Positions 1-16,382 of a stretch of DNA of 39,989 bases are shown here, piece by piece. Position 1 is the first letter of the stretch. Each line of letters begins with the position of its first letter. This stretch comes from Stenotrophomonas tumulicola (GTDB taxonomy: Bacteria; Pseudomonadota; Gammaproteobacteria; Xanthomonadales; Xanthomonadaceae): the NCBI RefSeq assembly GCF_014117215.1, contig NZ_JACGXS010000017.1, positions 1 to 39,989 of the forward strand, in the 5' to 3' direction. The translations under genes and the position numbers were made by a program. The notes below the pieces were generated by a model. That model ran no database searches. It had not been told where the DNA came from and saw nothing but the letters and a program-made list of their open reading frames with translations.

Positions 1-161
1 CCAAGCTGCCGGAAGGTGTGGAGATGGTGATGCCGGGCGACAACGTGAAGATGGTTGTCACCCTGATCAACCCGGTTGCCATGGATGAAGGCCTGCGCTT
101 CGCTATCCGCGAAGGCGGCCGTACCGTTGGCGCCGGCGTGGTCTCGAAGATCATCAAGTAA
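1..161 (+). CDS. tuf: Elongation factor Tu, 3' end only (second tuf copy)
   Basis: Only the last 52 codons and the stop are in the window, and the reading frame enters at base 3. EF-Tu is the GTPase that brings aminoacyl-tRNA to the ribosomal A site; this piece is part of beta-barrel domain 3. It matches bases 17413-17573 of the complete tuf gene at every position but one: base 128 is T where base 17540 is C, a silent Val codon change. The copies diverge within about two bases after the stop. This is the copy that precedes tRNA-Trp and secE, equivalent to tufB of enteric bacteria. Confidence 0.97.
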   Translation, partial: KLPEGVEMVMPGDNVKMVVTLINPVAMDEGLRFAIREGGRTVGAGVVSKIIK

Positions 162-172
162 TCCAGCAGTAC

Positions 173-230
173 CCGGCGGTTTGTAGTACCGCCGGTCGCG
201 CGAGTGGCGGGCCGGGAACCTCGGTCCGCC
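173..230 (+). terminator. Two hairpins between tuf and tRNA-Trp
   Basis: A perfect 8-bp stem pairs 173-180 with 188-195, with a 7-base loop. A second 9-bp stem with one G-U pair joins 206-214 to 222-230. Neither is followed by a real T run, so they may be partial terminators or processing signals that separate tuf mRNA from the tRNA-Trp/secE/nusG transcript. No good promoter is visible between here and the tRNA, so read-through from tuf is likely. Confidence 0.4.
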
Positions 231-264
231 TTCGCCGTCTAAGGCAAGGCAAAGTTTTTGACGT

Positions 265-340
<76 letters not shown>

Positions 341-386
341 TTGCCTTCCTAACCAGCGGTCATGCCGCTAAAGCAGCCCGAGCCGG

Positions 387-800
387 ATGAACAGCAAGAT
401 CGAACAGTCCAAGGAAACGTCCACCAGCGGTGGAGATCTCTTCAAGTACGTCATCGCATCGCTGTTGGTGCTGGCGGGATTGTTCGTATGGTTCTGGTTC
501 TCTGCAGATTCCGGTCGCGCCGCCCAGTTGGGTGCGTGGGCTGGTCAGATCCGCGCGCTGGCCGTGATTGTTGGCCTGGCGGGCGGTGTCGCCATTTTCA
601 TGCTGACCGGGAAGGGCCACGATACCCGTGAGTTCCTGTCCGAGTCGCGCTTCGAGCTGCGCAAAGTGGTCTGGCCGACGCGCCAGGAAGCCATCCGGAT
701 GACCTGGGTCGTAATCGTGGTCGTCATCATCCTCAGCCTGCTGCTGGGCGGATTCGACTTCGTCATTCAGAAACTGACCCAGTGGTTCCTGGGCCGGTAA
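387..800 (+). CDS. secE: Preprotein translocase subunit SecE
   Basis: SecE clamps and stabilises SecY in the inner-membrane translocon that exports unfolded proteins. The 137-residue product has three predicted membrane helices (about 20-39, 56-74 and 106-122), the long three-helix form of gammaproteobacteria. The conserved segment [11 protein letters not shown], at about 92-102 just before the last helix, is the family signature that contacts SecY. The ATG at 387 is preceded by only a weak ribosome site but gives the expected N terminus. nusG begins 10 bases after the stop, so the two are co-transcribed. Confidence 0.96.
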   Translation: MNSKIEQSKETSTSGGDLFKYVIASLLVLAGLFVWFWFSADSGRAAQLGAWAGQIRALAVIVGLAGGVAIFMLTGKGHDTREFLSESRFELRKVVWPTRQEAIRMTWVVIVVVIILSLLLGGFDFVIQKLTQWFLGR

Positions 801-810
801 GGAGAAACCC

Positions 811-1374
811 ATGAAGCGTTGGTATGTCGTTCACGCCTATTCAGGCTTCGAGAAGTCGGTGGCGCAGGCCCTGCGCGATCGCATCGTCCGCGACGGCATG
901 GAAGAGCGCTTCGGTGATGTGCTGGTGCCGACCGAGGAAGTGATCGAGATGCGGGCCGGCCAGAAGCGCCGTTCCGAGCGCAAGTTCTTTCCGGGCTATG
1001 TGCTGGTCCAGATCGAGACCCACGAAGAAAACGGTATTCCGCGCATCGACAACGAGAGCTGGCATCTGGTCAAGGAAACCCCTCGCGTGATGGGTTTCAT
1101 TGGCGGCACTGCCGATCGTCCGCTGCCGATCCGTGATGAAGAGGCTGCCCACATCCTGGATCGTGTTCAGGAAGGTGTCGAGAAGCCGCGTCCGAAGGTG
1201 CTGTTCGAGCCGGGCCAGATGGTCCGTGTCAACGACGGCCCGTTCAACGATTTCAATGGCGTGGTCGAAGAGGTCAACTACGAGAAGAGCCGCCTGCGCG
1301 TCTCGGTGCTGATCTTTGGCCGTGCTACTCCGGTCGAGCTCGAGTTCGGCCAGGTCGAAAAGGCCACCGGCTGA
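811..1374 (+). CDS. nusG: Transcription termination/antitermination factor NusG
   Basis: NusG binds the clamp of RNA polymerase, suppresses pausing, and links polymerase to Rho or to ribosomal protein S10. The 187 residues hold an NGN domain (about 1-115, opening [14 protein letters not shown], with [11 protein letters not shown] near 57-67) and a C-terminal KOW domain (about 134-186, with [19 protein letters not shown] near 138-156). The length is typical for proteobacteria. A GGAGAA ribosome site lies just ahead of the ATG. It is the last gene of the secE-nusG pair; a hairpin and a possible promoter follow. Confidence 0.98.
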   Translation: MKRWYVVHAYSGFEKSVAQALRDRIVRDGMEERFGDVLVPTEEVIEMRAGQKRRSERKFFPGYVLVQIETHEENGIPRIDNESWHLVKETPRVMGFIGGTADRPLPIRDEEAAHILDRVQEGVEKPRPKVLFEPGQMVRVNDGPFNDFNGVVEEVNYEKSRLRVSVLIFGRATPVELEFGQVEKATG

Positions 1375-1400
1375 CGGTATAGCCTCTCGGCGTTTACGGC

Positions 1401-1422
1401 GGCCGCTGTGGACGCAGCGGCC
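1401..1422 (+). terminator. Hairpin after nusG (attenuator-like)
   Basis: A perfect 8-bp stem, GGCCGCTG pairing with CAGCGGCC, encloses the loop TGGACG. It lies 26 bases after the nusG stop and has no T run, so it is at best a partial or Rho-assisted terminator or a processing site. Confidence 0.4.
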
Positions 1423-1437
1423 AAGCGCTGGTATAGT
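1409..1437 (+). promoter_or_regulatory. Possible promoter of the rplKA(JL) transcript
   Basis: TATAGT at 1432-1437 is a good -10 match. The hexamer 17 bases upstream (TGGACG) is a poor -35, so the promoter is uncertain. A promoter is expected here by analogy with the E. coli L11 operon. It would give a leader of about 140 bases ahead of rplK. Confidence 0.4.
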
Positions 1438-1466
1438 ACGCAGCTCCCTGCCAGGAAGCTGTCAGG

Positions 1467-1493
1467 ATGAAGGCCGCCGAAAGGTGGCCTTCG
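1467..1493 (+). repeat. Leader hairpin shared with the rpsG-fusA gap, copy 1
   Basis: GAAGGCCGCC, a GAAA tetraloop and GGTGGCCTTC form a 10-bp stem with one G-U pair (1469-1478 with 1483-1492). The same sequence with two changed bases recurs at 14131-14153. The leader further down has another stem (CCGGGA 1515-1520 with TCCCGG 1529-1534) followed by GATGGGGAGCC, where an L1 autoregulatory site would be expected by analogy with E. coli. That assignment is inference. Confidence 0.5.
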
Positions 1494-1585
1494 GCATGAT
1501 TTCAAAACGCGATGCCGGGACGCGAGATTCCCGGTCCGATGGGGAGCCTGTTGTCGTAAGGCGCTAGCACCCGGAGAGCATACTC

Positions 1586-2014
1586 ATGGCAAAGAAAGTT
1601 GTCGGTTACATCAAGCTGCAGGTGAAGGCCGGTCAGGCCAACCCCTCGCCGCCGGTCGGTCCTGCGCTGGGTCAGCGCGGCCTGAACATCATGGAATTCT
1701 GCAAGGCGTTCAATGCCGCCACGCAGAAGCTCGAGCCGGGCCTGCCGGTTCCGGTGATCATCACGGCCTATTCGGACCGTACGTTCACCTTCATCACCAA
1801 GAGCACCCCGGCCACCACCCTTCTGAAGAAGGCCGCTGGCATCTCCTCGGGCTCCAAGCGCCCGAATACCGAGAAGGTCGGCAAGGTCACCCGTCAGCAG
1901 CTGGAAGAGATCGCCAAGGCGAAGGAACCGGATCTGACTGCCGCCGATCTGGACGCCGCCGTGCGCACGATCGCTGGCTCTGCCCGTTCCATGGGCCTCG
2001 TGGTGGAGGGTTAA
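1586..2014 (+). CDS. rplK: 50S ribosomal protein L11
   Basis: L11 binds the GTPase-associated region of 23S rRNA and helps translation factors and RelA act on the ribosome. The 142 residues match the usual length. The N-terminal domain carries the conserved [20 protein letters not shown] segment (about 21-40) and ends at about 70; the C-terminal domain is RNA-binding. A GGAGAG ribosome site precedes the ATG. rplA begins 4 bases after the stop, the usual L11-L1 pair under L1 translational feedback in E. coli. Confidence 0.98.
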   Translation: MAKKVVGYIKLQVKAGQANPSPPVGPALGQRGLNIMEFCKAFNAATQKLEPGLPVPVIITAYSDRTFTFITKSTPATTLLKKAAGISSGSKRPNTEKVGKVTRQQLEEIAKAKEPDLTAADLDAAVRTIAGSARSMGLVVEG

Positions 2015-2018
2015 GAAG

Positions 2019-2717
2019 ATGGCACAGACCAAGCGTGAGAAGGCCGTGAAGGCCGCAGTCGTTCCGGGCAAGTCGTACGGCTTCGAAGAAGCGATCAACA
2101 TCCTCAAGACCACCGCCAAGGCCAAGTTCGTCGAGTCCATCGACGTCGCCGTGCGCCTGGGCGTGGACGCGAAGAAGTCCGACCAGCAGGTCCGCGGTTC
2201 CACCGTGCTGCCCGCCGGTACCGGCAAGAGCGTCCGCGTCGCCGTGTTCGCCCCGGCCGGTGCCAAGGCTGATGAAGCCCTGGCCGCTGGCGCCGAAGCC
2301 GTCGGCATGGACGACCTGGCCGAGAAGATGCAGGCCGGTGACCTGAACTACGACGTCGTGATCGCGACCCCGGACGCCATGCGCGTCGTGGGTAAGCTGG
2401 GTACCGTGCTGGGCCCGCGTGGCCTGATGCCGAACCCGAAGGTCGGCACCGTGTCGGCCAACCCGGGCGAAGCGGTCAAGAACGCCAAGTCGGGCCAGGT
2501 GCGTTACCGCACCGACAAGGCCGGCATCATCCACTGCACCATCGGCAAGGCCAGCTTCGAAGACGAAGCGCTGAAGTCGAACCTGCAGGCGCTGCTGCTG
2601 GACCTGATCAAGGCCAAGCCGGCCACCTCGAAGGGCACCTACCTGCAGAAGGTATCGGTCAGCTCGACGATGGGCCCGGGTGTCACCGTCGACCAGTCGT
2701 CGCTGACCCTGAAGTAA
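2019..2717 (+). CDS. rplA: 50S ribosomal protein L1
   Basis: L1 forms the mobile stalk that handles deacylated tRNA at the E site, and in E. coli it represses the L11-L1 mRNA. The 232-residue length and two-domain plan are standard. A recognisable hinge/domain II stretch is [19 protein letters not shown], near residues 126-144, and the C terminus carries MGPGVTVD. The ribosome site AAGAAG overlaps the end of rplK, pointing to translational coupling. A strong hairpin follows the stop. Confidence 0.98.
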   Translation: MAQTKREKAVKAAVVPGKSYGFEEAINILKTTAKAKFVESIDVAVRLGVDAKKSDQQVRGSTVLPAGTGKSVRVAVFAPAGAKADEALAAGAEAVGMDDLAEKMQAGDLNYDVVIATPDAMRVVGKLGTVLGPRGLMPNPKVGTVSANPGEAVKNAKSGQVRYRTDKAGIIHCTIGKASFEDEALKSNLQALLLDLIKAKPATSKGTYLQKVSVSSTMGPGVTVDQSSLTLK

Positions 2718-2726
2718 TTGTTTCAA

Positions 2727-2758
2727 GCGGGCAGGGGATCCCCGGATTCCCTGCCCGC
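2727..2758 (+). terminator. Hairpin between rplA and rplJ
   Basis: GCGGGCAGGG (2727-2736) pairs perfectly with CCCTGCCCGC (2749-2758) around a 12-base loop. Only ACATTT follows, so termination would be partial. In E. coli the L1-L10 junction also has separate promoter and attenuation signals. Confidence 0.55.
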
Positions 2759-2773
2759 CACATTTGAAGGCAT

Positions 2774-2797
2774 CCACCGGCAACGTATCGCCGGTGG
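2774..2797 (+). terminator. Second hairpin in the rplA-rplJ gap
   Basis: CCACCGGC (2774-2781) pairs perfectly with GCCGGTGG (2790-2797) around an 8-base loop. It has no T run. It is part of the 386-base non-coding stretch 2718-3103, which holds no credible gene. Confidence 0.35.
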
Positions 2798-2989
2798 TCG
2801 CCGTCAAAGACCGCAGGTGCGGTCGTGGCATGCCGGCGACGGGCACGGAAGCTCGAATTGGCAGGGAGTCGCCGCCGGAGCAGTCACGAGCGCTTAATCG
2901 ATCCTTCGCGGATCACCCTGCGTAGATGGTGCCCTTCTGGAGTTTTTCTGGTTCACGCATGTCTGGGGTTTCCCCAGGTTGGATCCAGG

Positions 2990-3099
2990 TCTGGAACGGC
3001 CCACCCCCGGAACATCAGCCCGATGTTCCCGGTGTCCAGGACGGACGCCGCCCAGGACCGCACACGGCAGGAGCCGTAAGCGGAGTTCAATTGGAGGAG
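2990..3099 (+). promoter_or_regulatory. Probable L10 autoregulatory leader of rplJL
   Basis: The rplJ leader in many bacteria carries an RNA bound by the L10(L12) complex. Here GGAACATC (3009-3016) pairs perfectly with GATGTTCC (3022-3029) across a 5-base loop. Two further C-G pairs (3007-3008 with 3031-3032) sit across a bulged C, a kink-like interruption. A smaller ACGGC/GCCGT hairpin follows before the strong ribosome site GGAGGAG at 3093-3099. The position and the bulged stem fit the leader family, but I could not test the consensus. I saw no convincing promoter in this gap. Confidence 0.5.
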
Positions 3100-3103
3100 T
3101 GCA

Positions 3104-3634
3104 ATGGCTCTCAATCTGTCCCAGAAGCAAGAAGTAGTCGCGGAGCTGGCAGACGTCGCCGCCAAGGCTCACTCCTTGATCGCAGCCGAATACGCTGGCA
3201 CCACGGTCTCCCAGATGACCGCGATGCGCAAGCAGGCGCGTGAATCCGGTGTTTTCTTGAAAGTTGTCAAGAACACCCTGGCTTCGCGTGCCGTTGAAGG
3301 CACCGAATTCGCATGTGCACAGGACAAGCTGGTCGGTCCGCTGCTGTATGCGTTCTCGCTCGAGGAGCCCGGCGCAGCCGGTCGCCTGATCAAGGAATTC
3401 GCCAAGGGCAACGACAAGCTGCAGCCCAAGGTCGTCGCCATCGGTGGCGAAGTGTTCCCGGCAAGCCACGTTGACGTGTTGGCCTCGCTGCCGACCCTCG
3501 ACCAGGCCCTGGCAATGCTGGCGCGCGTCCTGACCGAGCCGGTCACGATGTTCGCACGTGCCAACAAGGCGCTGGCCGATCAGCTGGGTGGCGGCGAAAC
3601 CGCTGCTGCCGAGCCGGTCGCCGAAACCGCCTGA
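3104..3634 (+). CDS. rplJ: 50S ribosomal protein L10
   Basis: L10 anchors the L7/L12 dimers to the ribosome stalk base and represses its own mRNA in E. coli. The 176 residues are somewhat longer than the 165 of E. coli, mainly through an Ala/Glu-rich C terminus ([15 protein letters not shown]). The N-terminal rRNA-binding part opens [22 protein letters not shown], and [14 protein letters not shown] lies near 51-64. The start is fixed by a strong GGAGGAG. rplL follows after 63 bases that contain a small hairpin, GGTTCC/GGAACC, at 3650-3665. Confidence 0.97.
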   Translation: MALNLSQKQEVVAELADVAAKAHSLIAAEYAGTTVSQMTAMRKQARESGVFLKVVKNTLASRAVEGTEFACAQDKLVGPLLYAFSLEEPGAAGRLIKEFAKGNDKLQPKVVAIGGEVFPASHVDVLASLPTLDQALAMLARVLTEPVTMFARANKALADQLGGGETAAAEPVAETA

Positions 3635-3697
3635 GTTCCGACCTATCGTGGTTCCTGACGGAACCTCAATCCAGAAAATAATTCAAAGGTAATCAAC

Positions 3698-4066
3698 ATG
3701 TCCCTTTCCAACGATCAGATCGTCGAAGCCATCGCCTCGAAGTCCCTGCTGGAAGTGATGGAGCTGGTCAAGGCCATCGAAGAGAAGTTCGGCGTCTCCG
3801 CCGCCGCTCCGGTCGCCGTGGCTGCTGCCGCTGGCCCGGCTGCTGCCGTCGAAGAGCAGACCGAGTTCACCGTCGTCCTGAAGTCGCCGGGCGACAAGAA
3901 GGTCGAAGTGATCAAGGCCGTCCGCGCCATCACCGGCCTGGGCCTGAAGGAAGCGAAGGACCTGGCCGAAGCCGGTGGCGTCCTGAAGGAAGGCGCTTCG
4001 AAGGAAGACGCCGAGAAGATGAAGAAGGACCTGGAAGCTGCTGGCGCGACTGTCGAAGTCAAGTAA
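3698..4066 (+). CDS. rplL: 50S ribosomal protein L7/L12
   Basis: L7/L12 is the multicopy stalk protein that recruits EF-Tu, EF-G, IF2 and RF3. The 122 residues show the normal plan: an N-terminal dimer and L10-binding helix pair (1-32), an Ala/Pro/Val-rich flexible hinge (about 34-52), and a globular factor-binding domain (about 54-122) with [20 protein letters not shown]. Its own ribosome site (AAAGG, 3685-3689) serves the higher copy number of this protein. Two strong hairpins separate it from rpoB. Confidence 0.99.
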   Translation: MSLSNDQIVEAIASKSLLEVMELVKAIEEKFGVSAAAPVAVAAAAGPAAAVEEQTEFTVVLKSPGDKKVEVIKAVRAITGLGLKEAKDLAEAGGVLKEGASKEDAEKMKKDLEAAGATVEVK

Positions 4067-4105
4067 GCAGATCCCTTGCGTCGCCATCGAAACCCGGCGA
4101 TGCAG

Positions 4106-4138
4106 CCAAGGCTGGGGGCGTAAGCCCCCGGCCTTTGG
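4106..4138 (+). terminator. Attenuator-type hairpin between rplL and rpoB
   Basis: GGCTGGGGGC (4110-4119), loop GTAA, and GCCCCCGGCC (4124-4133) form a 10-bp stem with one G-U pair. It extends through CCAA/TTGG across a bulged T and is followed by the T-rich TCGTTGTTG. It fits the partial terminator known at this junction in enteric bacteria, which lowers rpoBC output relative to the ribosomal genes. Confidence 0.65.
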
Positions 4139-4264
4139 TCGTTGTTGCAGGACCGGCCGGGTATCGCCCGGCTCTGCAGGAAAGCGGTAAAAGCCCAACA
4201 CGGGCTGCAATAGAAGGCCCGCCAGTCCAGCGCCCAGCGCGGCGGCGGTCACGCAGATGCAGTC

Positions 4265-4337
4265 AAGTTGGCAGTTGGAAGTAGCGGGAGAAGGCGTGCT
4301 GGTGCCGGCAATACCAGCGACTTCCAACTGACAATTT
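4265..4337 (+). repeat. Long inverted repeat upstream of rpoB (possible RNase III site)
   Basis: CAGTTGGAAGT (4272-4282) is a perfect inverted match of ACTTCCAACTG (4320-4330). The pairing extends outward to 4265 and 4337 with one mismatch and one G-U pair. Inside it a second stem pairs GCTGGT (4298-4303) with ACCAGC (4313-4318). A long RNA duplex here fits the RNase III processing site known between rplL and rpoB in E. coli. A dispersed repeat is an alternative. The whole 326-base gap 4067-4392 is otherwise empty. Confidence 0.55.
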
Positions 4338-4392
4338 CAAGTTTCCTTTTGGGTCGTGGACGCACGGCCCGCACAACAAGGTGGAAGACATC

Positions 4393-8547
<4,155 letters not shown>

Positions 8548-8554
8548 TCGCGCA

Positions 8555-8582
8555 GGCGCTGCTGCCGTGATGCAGCAGCGCC
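8555..8582 (+). terminator. Strong hairpin between rpoB and rpoC
   Basis: GGCGCTGCTGC (8555-8565) and GCAGCAGCGCC (8572-8582) form a perfect 11-bp stem with a 6-base loop, 8 bases after the rpoB stop. There is no T run, so termination is unlikely. A role in mRNA processing or stability, or in uncoupling rpoC translation, is more plausible. Confidence 0.5.
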
Positions 8583-8638
8583 GCCGGTTCGTTCGCTGAC
8601 AGCCCATCGACAACGTATTCCTCCTTCCGGAGAACACC

Positions 8639-12862
<4,224 letters not shown>

Positions 12863-12869
12863 GGCAGCT

Positions 12870-12891
12870 GGTCCGGTCGCAAGGCCGGACC
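12870..12891 (+). terminator. Hairpin after rpoC
   Basis: GGTCCGGT (12870-12877) pairs with GCCGGACC (12884-12891), an 8-bp stem with one G-U pair. It lies just after the rpoC stop (12860-12862) and is followed by CACCTTTGT, a weak T-rich stretch. It is a plausible terminator of the beta operon, perhaps together with the palindrome after it. Confidence 0.5.
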
Positions 12892-12901
12892 CACCTTTGT
12901 C

Positions 12902-12926
12902 GTAGCACCCGGGCCATGCCCGGGTG
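12902..12926 (+). repeat. SMAG-type GTAG palindrome
   Basis: GTAG (12902-12905) is followed by CACCCGGGC, loop CAT, and GCCCGGGTG, a perfect 9-bp stem (12906-12914 with 12918-12926). A GTAG tag joined to a short perfect stem-loop is the defining layout of SMAG elements, REP-like sequences abundant in Stenotrophomonas. A second GTAG with a 6-bp stem (GGCGGC/GCCGCC) at 12938-12957 may be a diverged partner or chance. The rest of the 335-base gap 12863-13197 holds the str promoter and its leader hairpin. Confidence 0.7.
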
Positions 12927-13076
12927 ACGTTTGAAGGGTAGGGCGGCGCAGGCCGCCATGCCTGGCAGTAACGGCAGGCCGGTCCGCCCGCGGAGACGCC
13001 CGCCGAACCTGAACGGGGTACATGGAGGCCCCCCCGTAACTTCCCGGGATAAGGGAAGGGCTTGACAGGAGCGCGA

Positions 13077-13106
13077 TTGACTGCGTTTCTGGCAGGTTGC
13101 TACAAT
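13077..13106 (+). promoter_or_regulatory. Promoter of the str operon
   Basis: TTGACT (13077-13082), an 18-base spacer, and TACAAT (13101-13106) form a near-consensus sigma70 promoter. The transcript would start near 13113, about 85 bases ahead of rpsL. The TTGACA at 13062-13067 has no -10 at the right distance. Confidence 0.8.
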
Positions 13107-13116
13107 CGTCTGTCTC

Positions 13117-13144
13117 AGCAGGCCAGTAGTTTGGCCTGCTTTAA
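13117..13144 (+). terminator. 5'-terminal leader hairpin of the str mRNA
   Basis: AGCAGGCCA (13117-13125), loop GTAGTT, and TGGCCTGCT (13132-13140) form a perfect 9-bp stem followed by TTTAACATTT. It begins only a few bases after the predicted transcript start. It could act as an attenuator or as a 5' cap-like stem that protects the mRNA. Confidence 0.6.
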
Positions 13145-13197
13145 CATTTCCGCATCTCTGGCCAGTTCATGCTGGCCCCAATCAGAAGAACCTACTG

Positions 13198-13572
13198 ATG
13201 GCGACGATCAACCAGCTGGTCCGCAAACCGCGGCAAGCTACCACCTACAAGAGTGCCTCGCCGGCGCTCGACAAGTGCCCGCAGCGCCGTGGCGTCTGCA
13301 CGCGCGTGTACACCACCACCCCGAAGAAGCCGAACTCGGCCCTCCGCAAGGTTGCCAAGGTCCGCCTGACCAACCAGGAAGAGGTCATCAGCTACATCGG
13401 TGGTGAAGGCCACAACCTGCAGGAGCACTCCGTGGTCCTGATCCGTGGCGGTCGCGTCAAGGATCTGCCGGGTGTGCGTTACCACACTGTTCGTGGCTCG
13501 CTCGATGCCTCCGGTGTCGCCAAGCGTCGCCAGGCCCGTTCGAAGTACGGCGCCAAGCGTCCGAAGGCATAA
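13198..13572 (+). CDS. rpsL: 30S ribosomal protein S12
   Basis: S12 sits at the decoding centre and checks codon-anticodon fit. The 124 residues match the family. The two lysines whose changes give streptomycin resistance, Lys43 in [13 protein letters not shown] and Lys88 in [13 protein letters not shown], are both present, so the sequence is of the sensitive type. It is the first gene of the str operon. AGAAGA at about 13187-13192 may serve as the ribosome site. rpsG begins 11 bases after the stop with AAGGAGAG between. Confidence 0.99.
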   Translation: MATINQLVRKPRQATTYKSASPALDKCPQRRGVCTRVYTTTPKKPNSALRKVAKVRLTNQEEVISYIGGEGHNLQEHSVVLIRGGRVKDLPGVRYHTVRGSLDASGVAKRRQARSKYGAKRPKA

Positions 13573-13583
13573 GGAGAGAGCAC

Positions 13584-14051
13584 ATGTCGCGTAAAGGTAA
13601 TACTCCACAGCGCTCCGTCCTGCCCGATCCGAAGCACGGAAGTGAAACGATCGCCCGCTTCATCAACATGGTGATGCTGAGCGGCAAGAAGTCCGTGGCC
13701 GAGAAGATCGTCTACGGTGCGATGGACGTCATCAACGAAAAGAACGCCAACTCGATCGAGCTGGTGCAGAAGGCGCTGGACAACGTCGCTCCGTCGGTCG
13801 AAGTCAAGTCGCGTCGCGTCGGTGGTGCCACCTACCAGGTGCCGGTCGAAGTGCGTTCCTCGCGCAAGATGGCACTGGCCATGCGCTGGCTGATCGACTC
13901 CGCGCGCAAGCGTGGTGAGAACACCATGCCGAAGAAGCTGGCAGCCGAACTGATCGACGCCTCGGAAAACCGTGGCGGCGCCATCAAGAAGCGCGAAGAG
14001 ACCCACCGCATGGCGGAAGCCAACAAGGCGTTCGCGCACTACCGCTGGTGA
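13584..14051 (+). CDS. rpsG: 30S ribosomal protein S7
   Basis: S7 nucleates assembly of the 30S head and touches E-site tRNA. The length is 155 residues. Conserved parts include [20 protein letters not shown] (near 31-50) and the [21 protein letters not shown] stretch (near 75-95) that binds 16S rRNA. In E. coli S7 represses the str mRNA through a structure between rpsL and rpsG. Here that gap is just 11 bases, so any such site must lie elsewhere. Three hairpins fill the space before fusA. Confidence 0.98.
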   Translation: MSRKGNTPQRSVLPDPKHGSETIARFINMVMLSGKKSVAEKIVYGAMDVINEKNANSIELVQKALDNVAPSVEVKSRRVGGATYQVPVEVRSSRKMALAMRWLIDSARKRGENTMPKKLAAELIDASENRGGAIKKREETHRMAEANKAFAHYRW

Positions 14052-14076
14052 GTTTGACGGCCTTGCAAAACAGGCA

Positions 14077-14153
14077 GGGCAGCACCATCTGAGTGCTGCC
14101 CCGCGACCCCGGAAGGGTCGCGCCAATCCGAAGGCCGCCGAAAGGCGGCGTTC
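14077..14153 (+). repeat. Three consecutive hairpins in the rpsG-fusA gap
   Basis: Stem one: GGGCAGCAC (14077-14085) with GTGCTGCCC (14093-14101), perfect 9 bp. Stem two: CGCGACCC (14102-14109) with GGGTCGCG (14115-14122), perfect 8 bp. Stem three: GCCGCC (14134-14139), GAAA loop, GGCGGC (14144-14149), perfect 6 bp. The third, from 14131, repeats the sequence at 1469-1493 in the rplK leader. The stems are nearly back to back, and the fusA GTG start comes 35 bases after the last one. Confidence 0.6.
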
Positions 14154-14188
14154 GGCCATCCGAAATCCAAGAAATCTGAGAGGCTCCC

Positions 14189-16330
14189 GTGGCCCGCACC
14201 ACTCCCATCGAGCGTTACCGTAACTTCGGCATCATGGCCCACATCGATGCCGGCAAGACCACCACGTCCGAGCGCATCCTGTTCTACACCGGCAAGAGCC
14301 ACAAGATCGGTGAAGTGCATGACGGCGCTGCCACCATGGACTGGATGGAGCAGGAGCAGGAGCGTGGCATCACGATCCAGTCCGCTGCGACCACTGCGTT
14401 CTGGAAGGGCATGGACAAGTCCCTGCCGGAGCACCGTTTCAACATCATCGATACCCCCGGGCACGTCGATTTCACCATCGAAGTGGAGCGTTCGCTGCGC
14501 GTGCTCGACGGTGCCGTCTTCGTGCTGTGTGCCGTTGGTGGCGTGCAGCCGCAGTCGGAAACCGTGTGGCGCCAGGCCAACCGGTACAAGGTGCCGCGCA
14601 TTGCGTTCGTCAACAAGATGGACCGCACCGGCGCCAACTTCACCAAGGTCGTTGGCCAGTTGAAGGCCAAGCTGGGTGCCGTGGCCGTGCCGATGCAGCT
14701 GCCGATCGGTGCTGAAGAAAACTTCAAGGGCGTGGTCGACCTCATCAAGATGAAGGCCATCCATTGGGATGACGCTTCGCAGGGCATGAAGTTCGAGTAC
14801 CTGGACATCCCGGCCGACATGCAGGCGGAGGCCGAAGAGGCCCGCACCTACATGATCGAAGCCGCGGCTGAAGCCAGCGAAGAGCTGATGGAGAAGTACC
14901 TGGGTGGCGAAGAGCTGACCGAGGCCGAGATCGTCGAAGCCCTGCGCGTGCGCACCCTGGCGACCGACATCGTGCCGATGTACTGCGGTTCGGCGTTCAA
15001 GAACAAGGGCGTGCAGGCCATGCTGGATGGCGTGGTGCAGCTGCTGCCGTCGCCGATCGACGTGCCGGACGTGACCGGTACCGACGTGGACGACGAAACC
15101 GTCGCCCTGAGCCGCAAGTCCGATGACAAGGCCCCGTTCTCGGCGCTGGCCTTCAAGATCATCACCGACCCGTTCGTCGGCGCGCTGACCTTCTTCCGTG
15201 TCTACTCGGGCACGCTGAATGCCGGCGACCAGCTGCTGAACTCGGTGAAGGGCAAGAAGGAGCGCATTGGCCGCATCCTGCAGATGCACTCCAACGATCG
15301 CGAAGAAATCAAGGAAGTGCTGGCCGGCGACATCGCCGCGGCGGTGGGCCTGAAGGACACCACCACTGGTGACACCCTGTGCTCGCAGGACCACCCGATC
15401 ATCCTGGAGCGCATGGTGTTCCCGGAGCCGGTCATCTCGATGGCCGTCGAACCGAAGACCAAGTCCGACCAGGAAAAGATGGGCCTGGCCCTCGGCCGCC
15501 TGGCCCAGGAAGATCCGTCGTTCCGCGTCAAGACCGACGAAGAATCCGGACAGACCATCATCTCGGGCATGGGCGAGCTGCACCTGGACATCATCGTTGA
15601 CCGCATGAAGCGCGAGTTCAACGTGGAAGCCAACGTCGGCAAGCCGCAGGTGGCCTACCGCGAAACCATCCAGGCTGCGGACGTCAAGTCGGACTACAAG
15701 CACGCCAAGCAGTCCGGTGGTAAGGGTCAGTACGGTCACGTGGTGATCGAGCTGTCGCCGATCACCGCTGCAGACCGTGCCGATCCGAAGATCGGGCCGC
15801 TGATCAAGGACGATTTCCTGTTCATCAATGACATCACCGGTGGCGTGATTCCCAAGGAATTCATTCCGTCGATCGAAAAGGGCCTGCGCGAAACCATCAC
15901 CAGCGGTCCGCTGGCGGGCTTCCCGGTCGTGGACGTCAAGGTCAAGCTGGTGTTCGGCTCGTACCACGACGTCGACTCCTCGGAAATGGCGTTCAAGCTG
16001 GCCTCCTCGATGGCCTTCAAGCAGGGCTTCTCCAAGGCCAAGCCGGTCCTGCTGGAGCCGATCATGAAGGTCGAGATCGTGACCCCGAGCGACTATCAGG
16101 GTGACGTGATGGGTGACGTCAGCCGTCGTCGCGGCATGCTGCAGGGTTCGAGCATGACCGGTGACGGTTCGGCCGAGATCATCAACGCGATGATCCCGCT
16201 GGGCGAAATGTTCGGCTACGCCACCTCGCTGCGTTCGCAGACGCAGGGGCGCGCCACGTTCACGATGGAATTCGACCACTACGAGCCGGCGCCGAGCAAC
16301 ATCGCCGACGAAGTCATGAAGAAGGCCTGA
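14189..16330 (+). CDS. fusA: Elongation factor G
   Basis: EF-G is the GTPase that drives translocation of tRNA and mRNA and, with RRF, ribosome recycling. The product has 713 residues (E. coli 704). A GTG start at 14189 is chosen because it gives the conserved N terminus [22 protein letters not shown] and follows GAGAGG. The P-loop AHIDAGKT is at 17-24. [13 protein letters not shown] and the switch region [12 protein letters not shown] are all present, as are the domain II-V sequences ([25 protein letters not shown]). The gene is 52 bases upstream of tuf. Confidence 0.99.
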   Translation: MARTTPIERYRNFGIMAHIDAGKTTTSERILFYTGKSHKIGEVHDGAATMDWMEQEQERGITIQSAATTAFWKGMDKSLPEHRFNIIDTPGHVDFTIEVERSLRVLDGAVFVLCAVGGVQPQSETVWRQANRYKVPRIAFVNKMDRTGANFTKVVGQLKAKLGAVAVPMQLPIGAEENFKGVVDLIKMKAIHWDDASQGMKFEYLDIPADMQAEAEEARTYMIEAAAEASEELMEKYLGGEELTEAEIVEALRVRTLATDIVPMYCGSAFKNKGVQAMLDGVVQLLPSPIDVPDVTGTDVDDETVALSRKSDDKAPFSALAFKIITDPFVGALTFFRVYSGTLNAGDQLLNSVKGKKERIGRILQMHSNDREEIKEVLAGDIAAAVGLKDTTTGDTLCSQDHPIILERMVFPEPVISMAVEPKTKSDQEKMGLALGRLAQEDPSFRVKTDEESGQTIISGMGELHLDIIVDRMKREFNVEANVGKPQVAYRETIQAADVKSDYKHAKQSGGKGQYGHVVIELSPITAADRADPKIGPLIKDDFLFINDITGGVIPKEFIPSIEKGLRETITSGPLAGFPVVDVKVKLVFGSYHDVDSSEMAFKLASSMAFKQGFSKAKPVLLEPIMKVEIVTPSDYQGDVMGDVSRRRGMLQGSSMTGDGSAEIINAMIPLGEMFGYATSLRSQTQGRATFTMEFDHYEPAPSNIADEVMKKA

Positions 16331-16382
16331 GCGTAACGCCCAGGTCCTCCACACCACTTTAGAAACTAAAAGGTAGATAGAA

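Noticed and set aside
13062..13067. A perfect TTGACA upstream of rpsL
   Set aside because: No -10 hexamer at 16-18 bases downstream; the TTGACT/TACAAT pair just after it is the better promoter.
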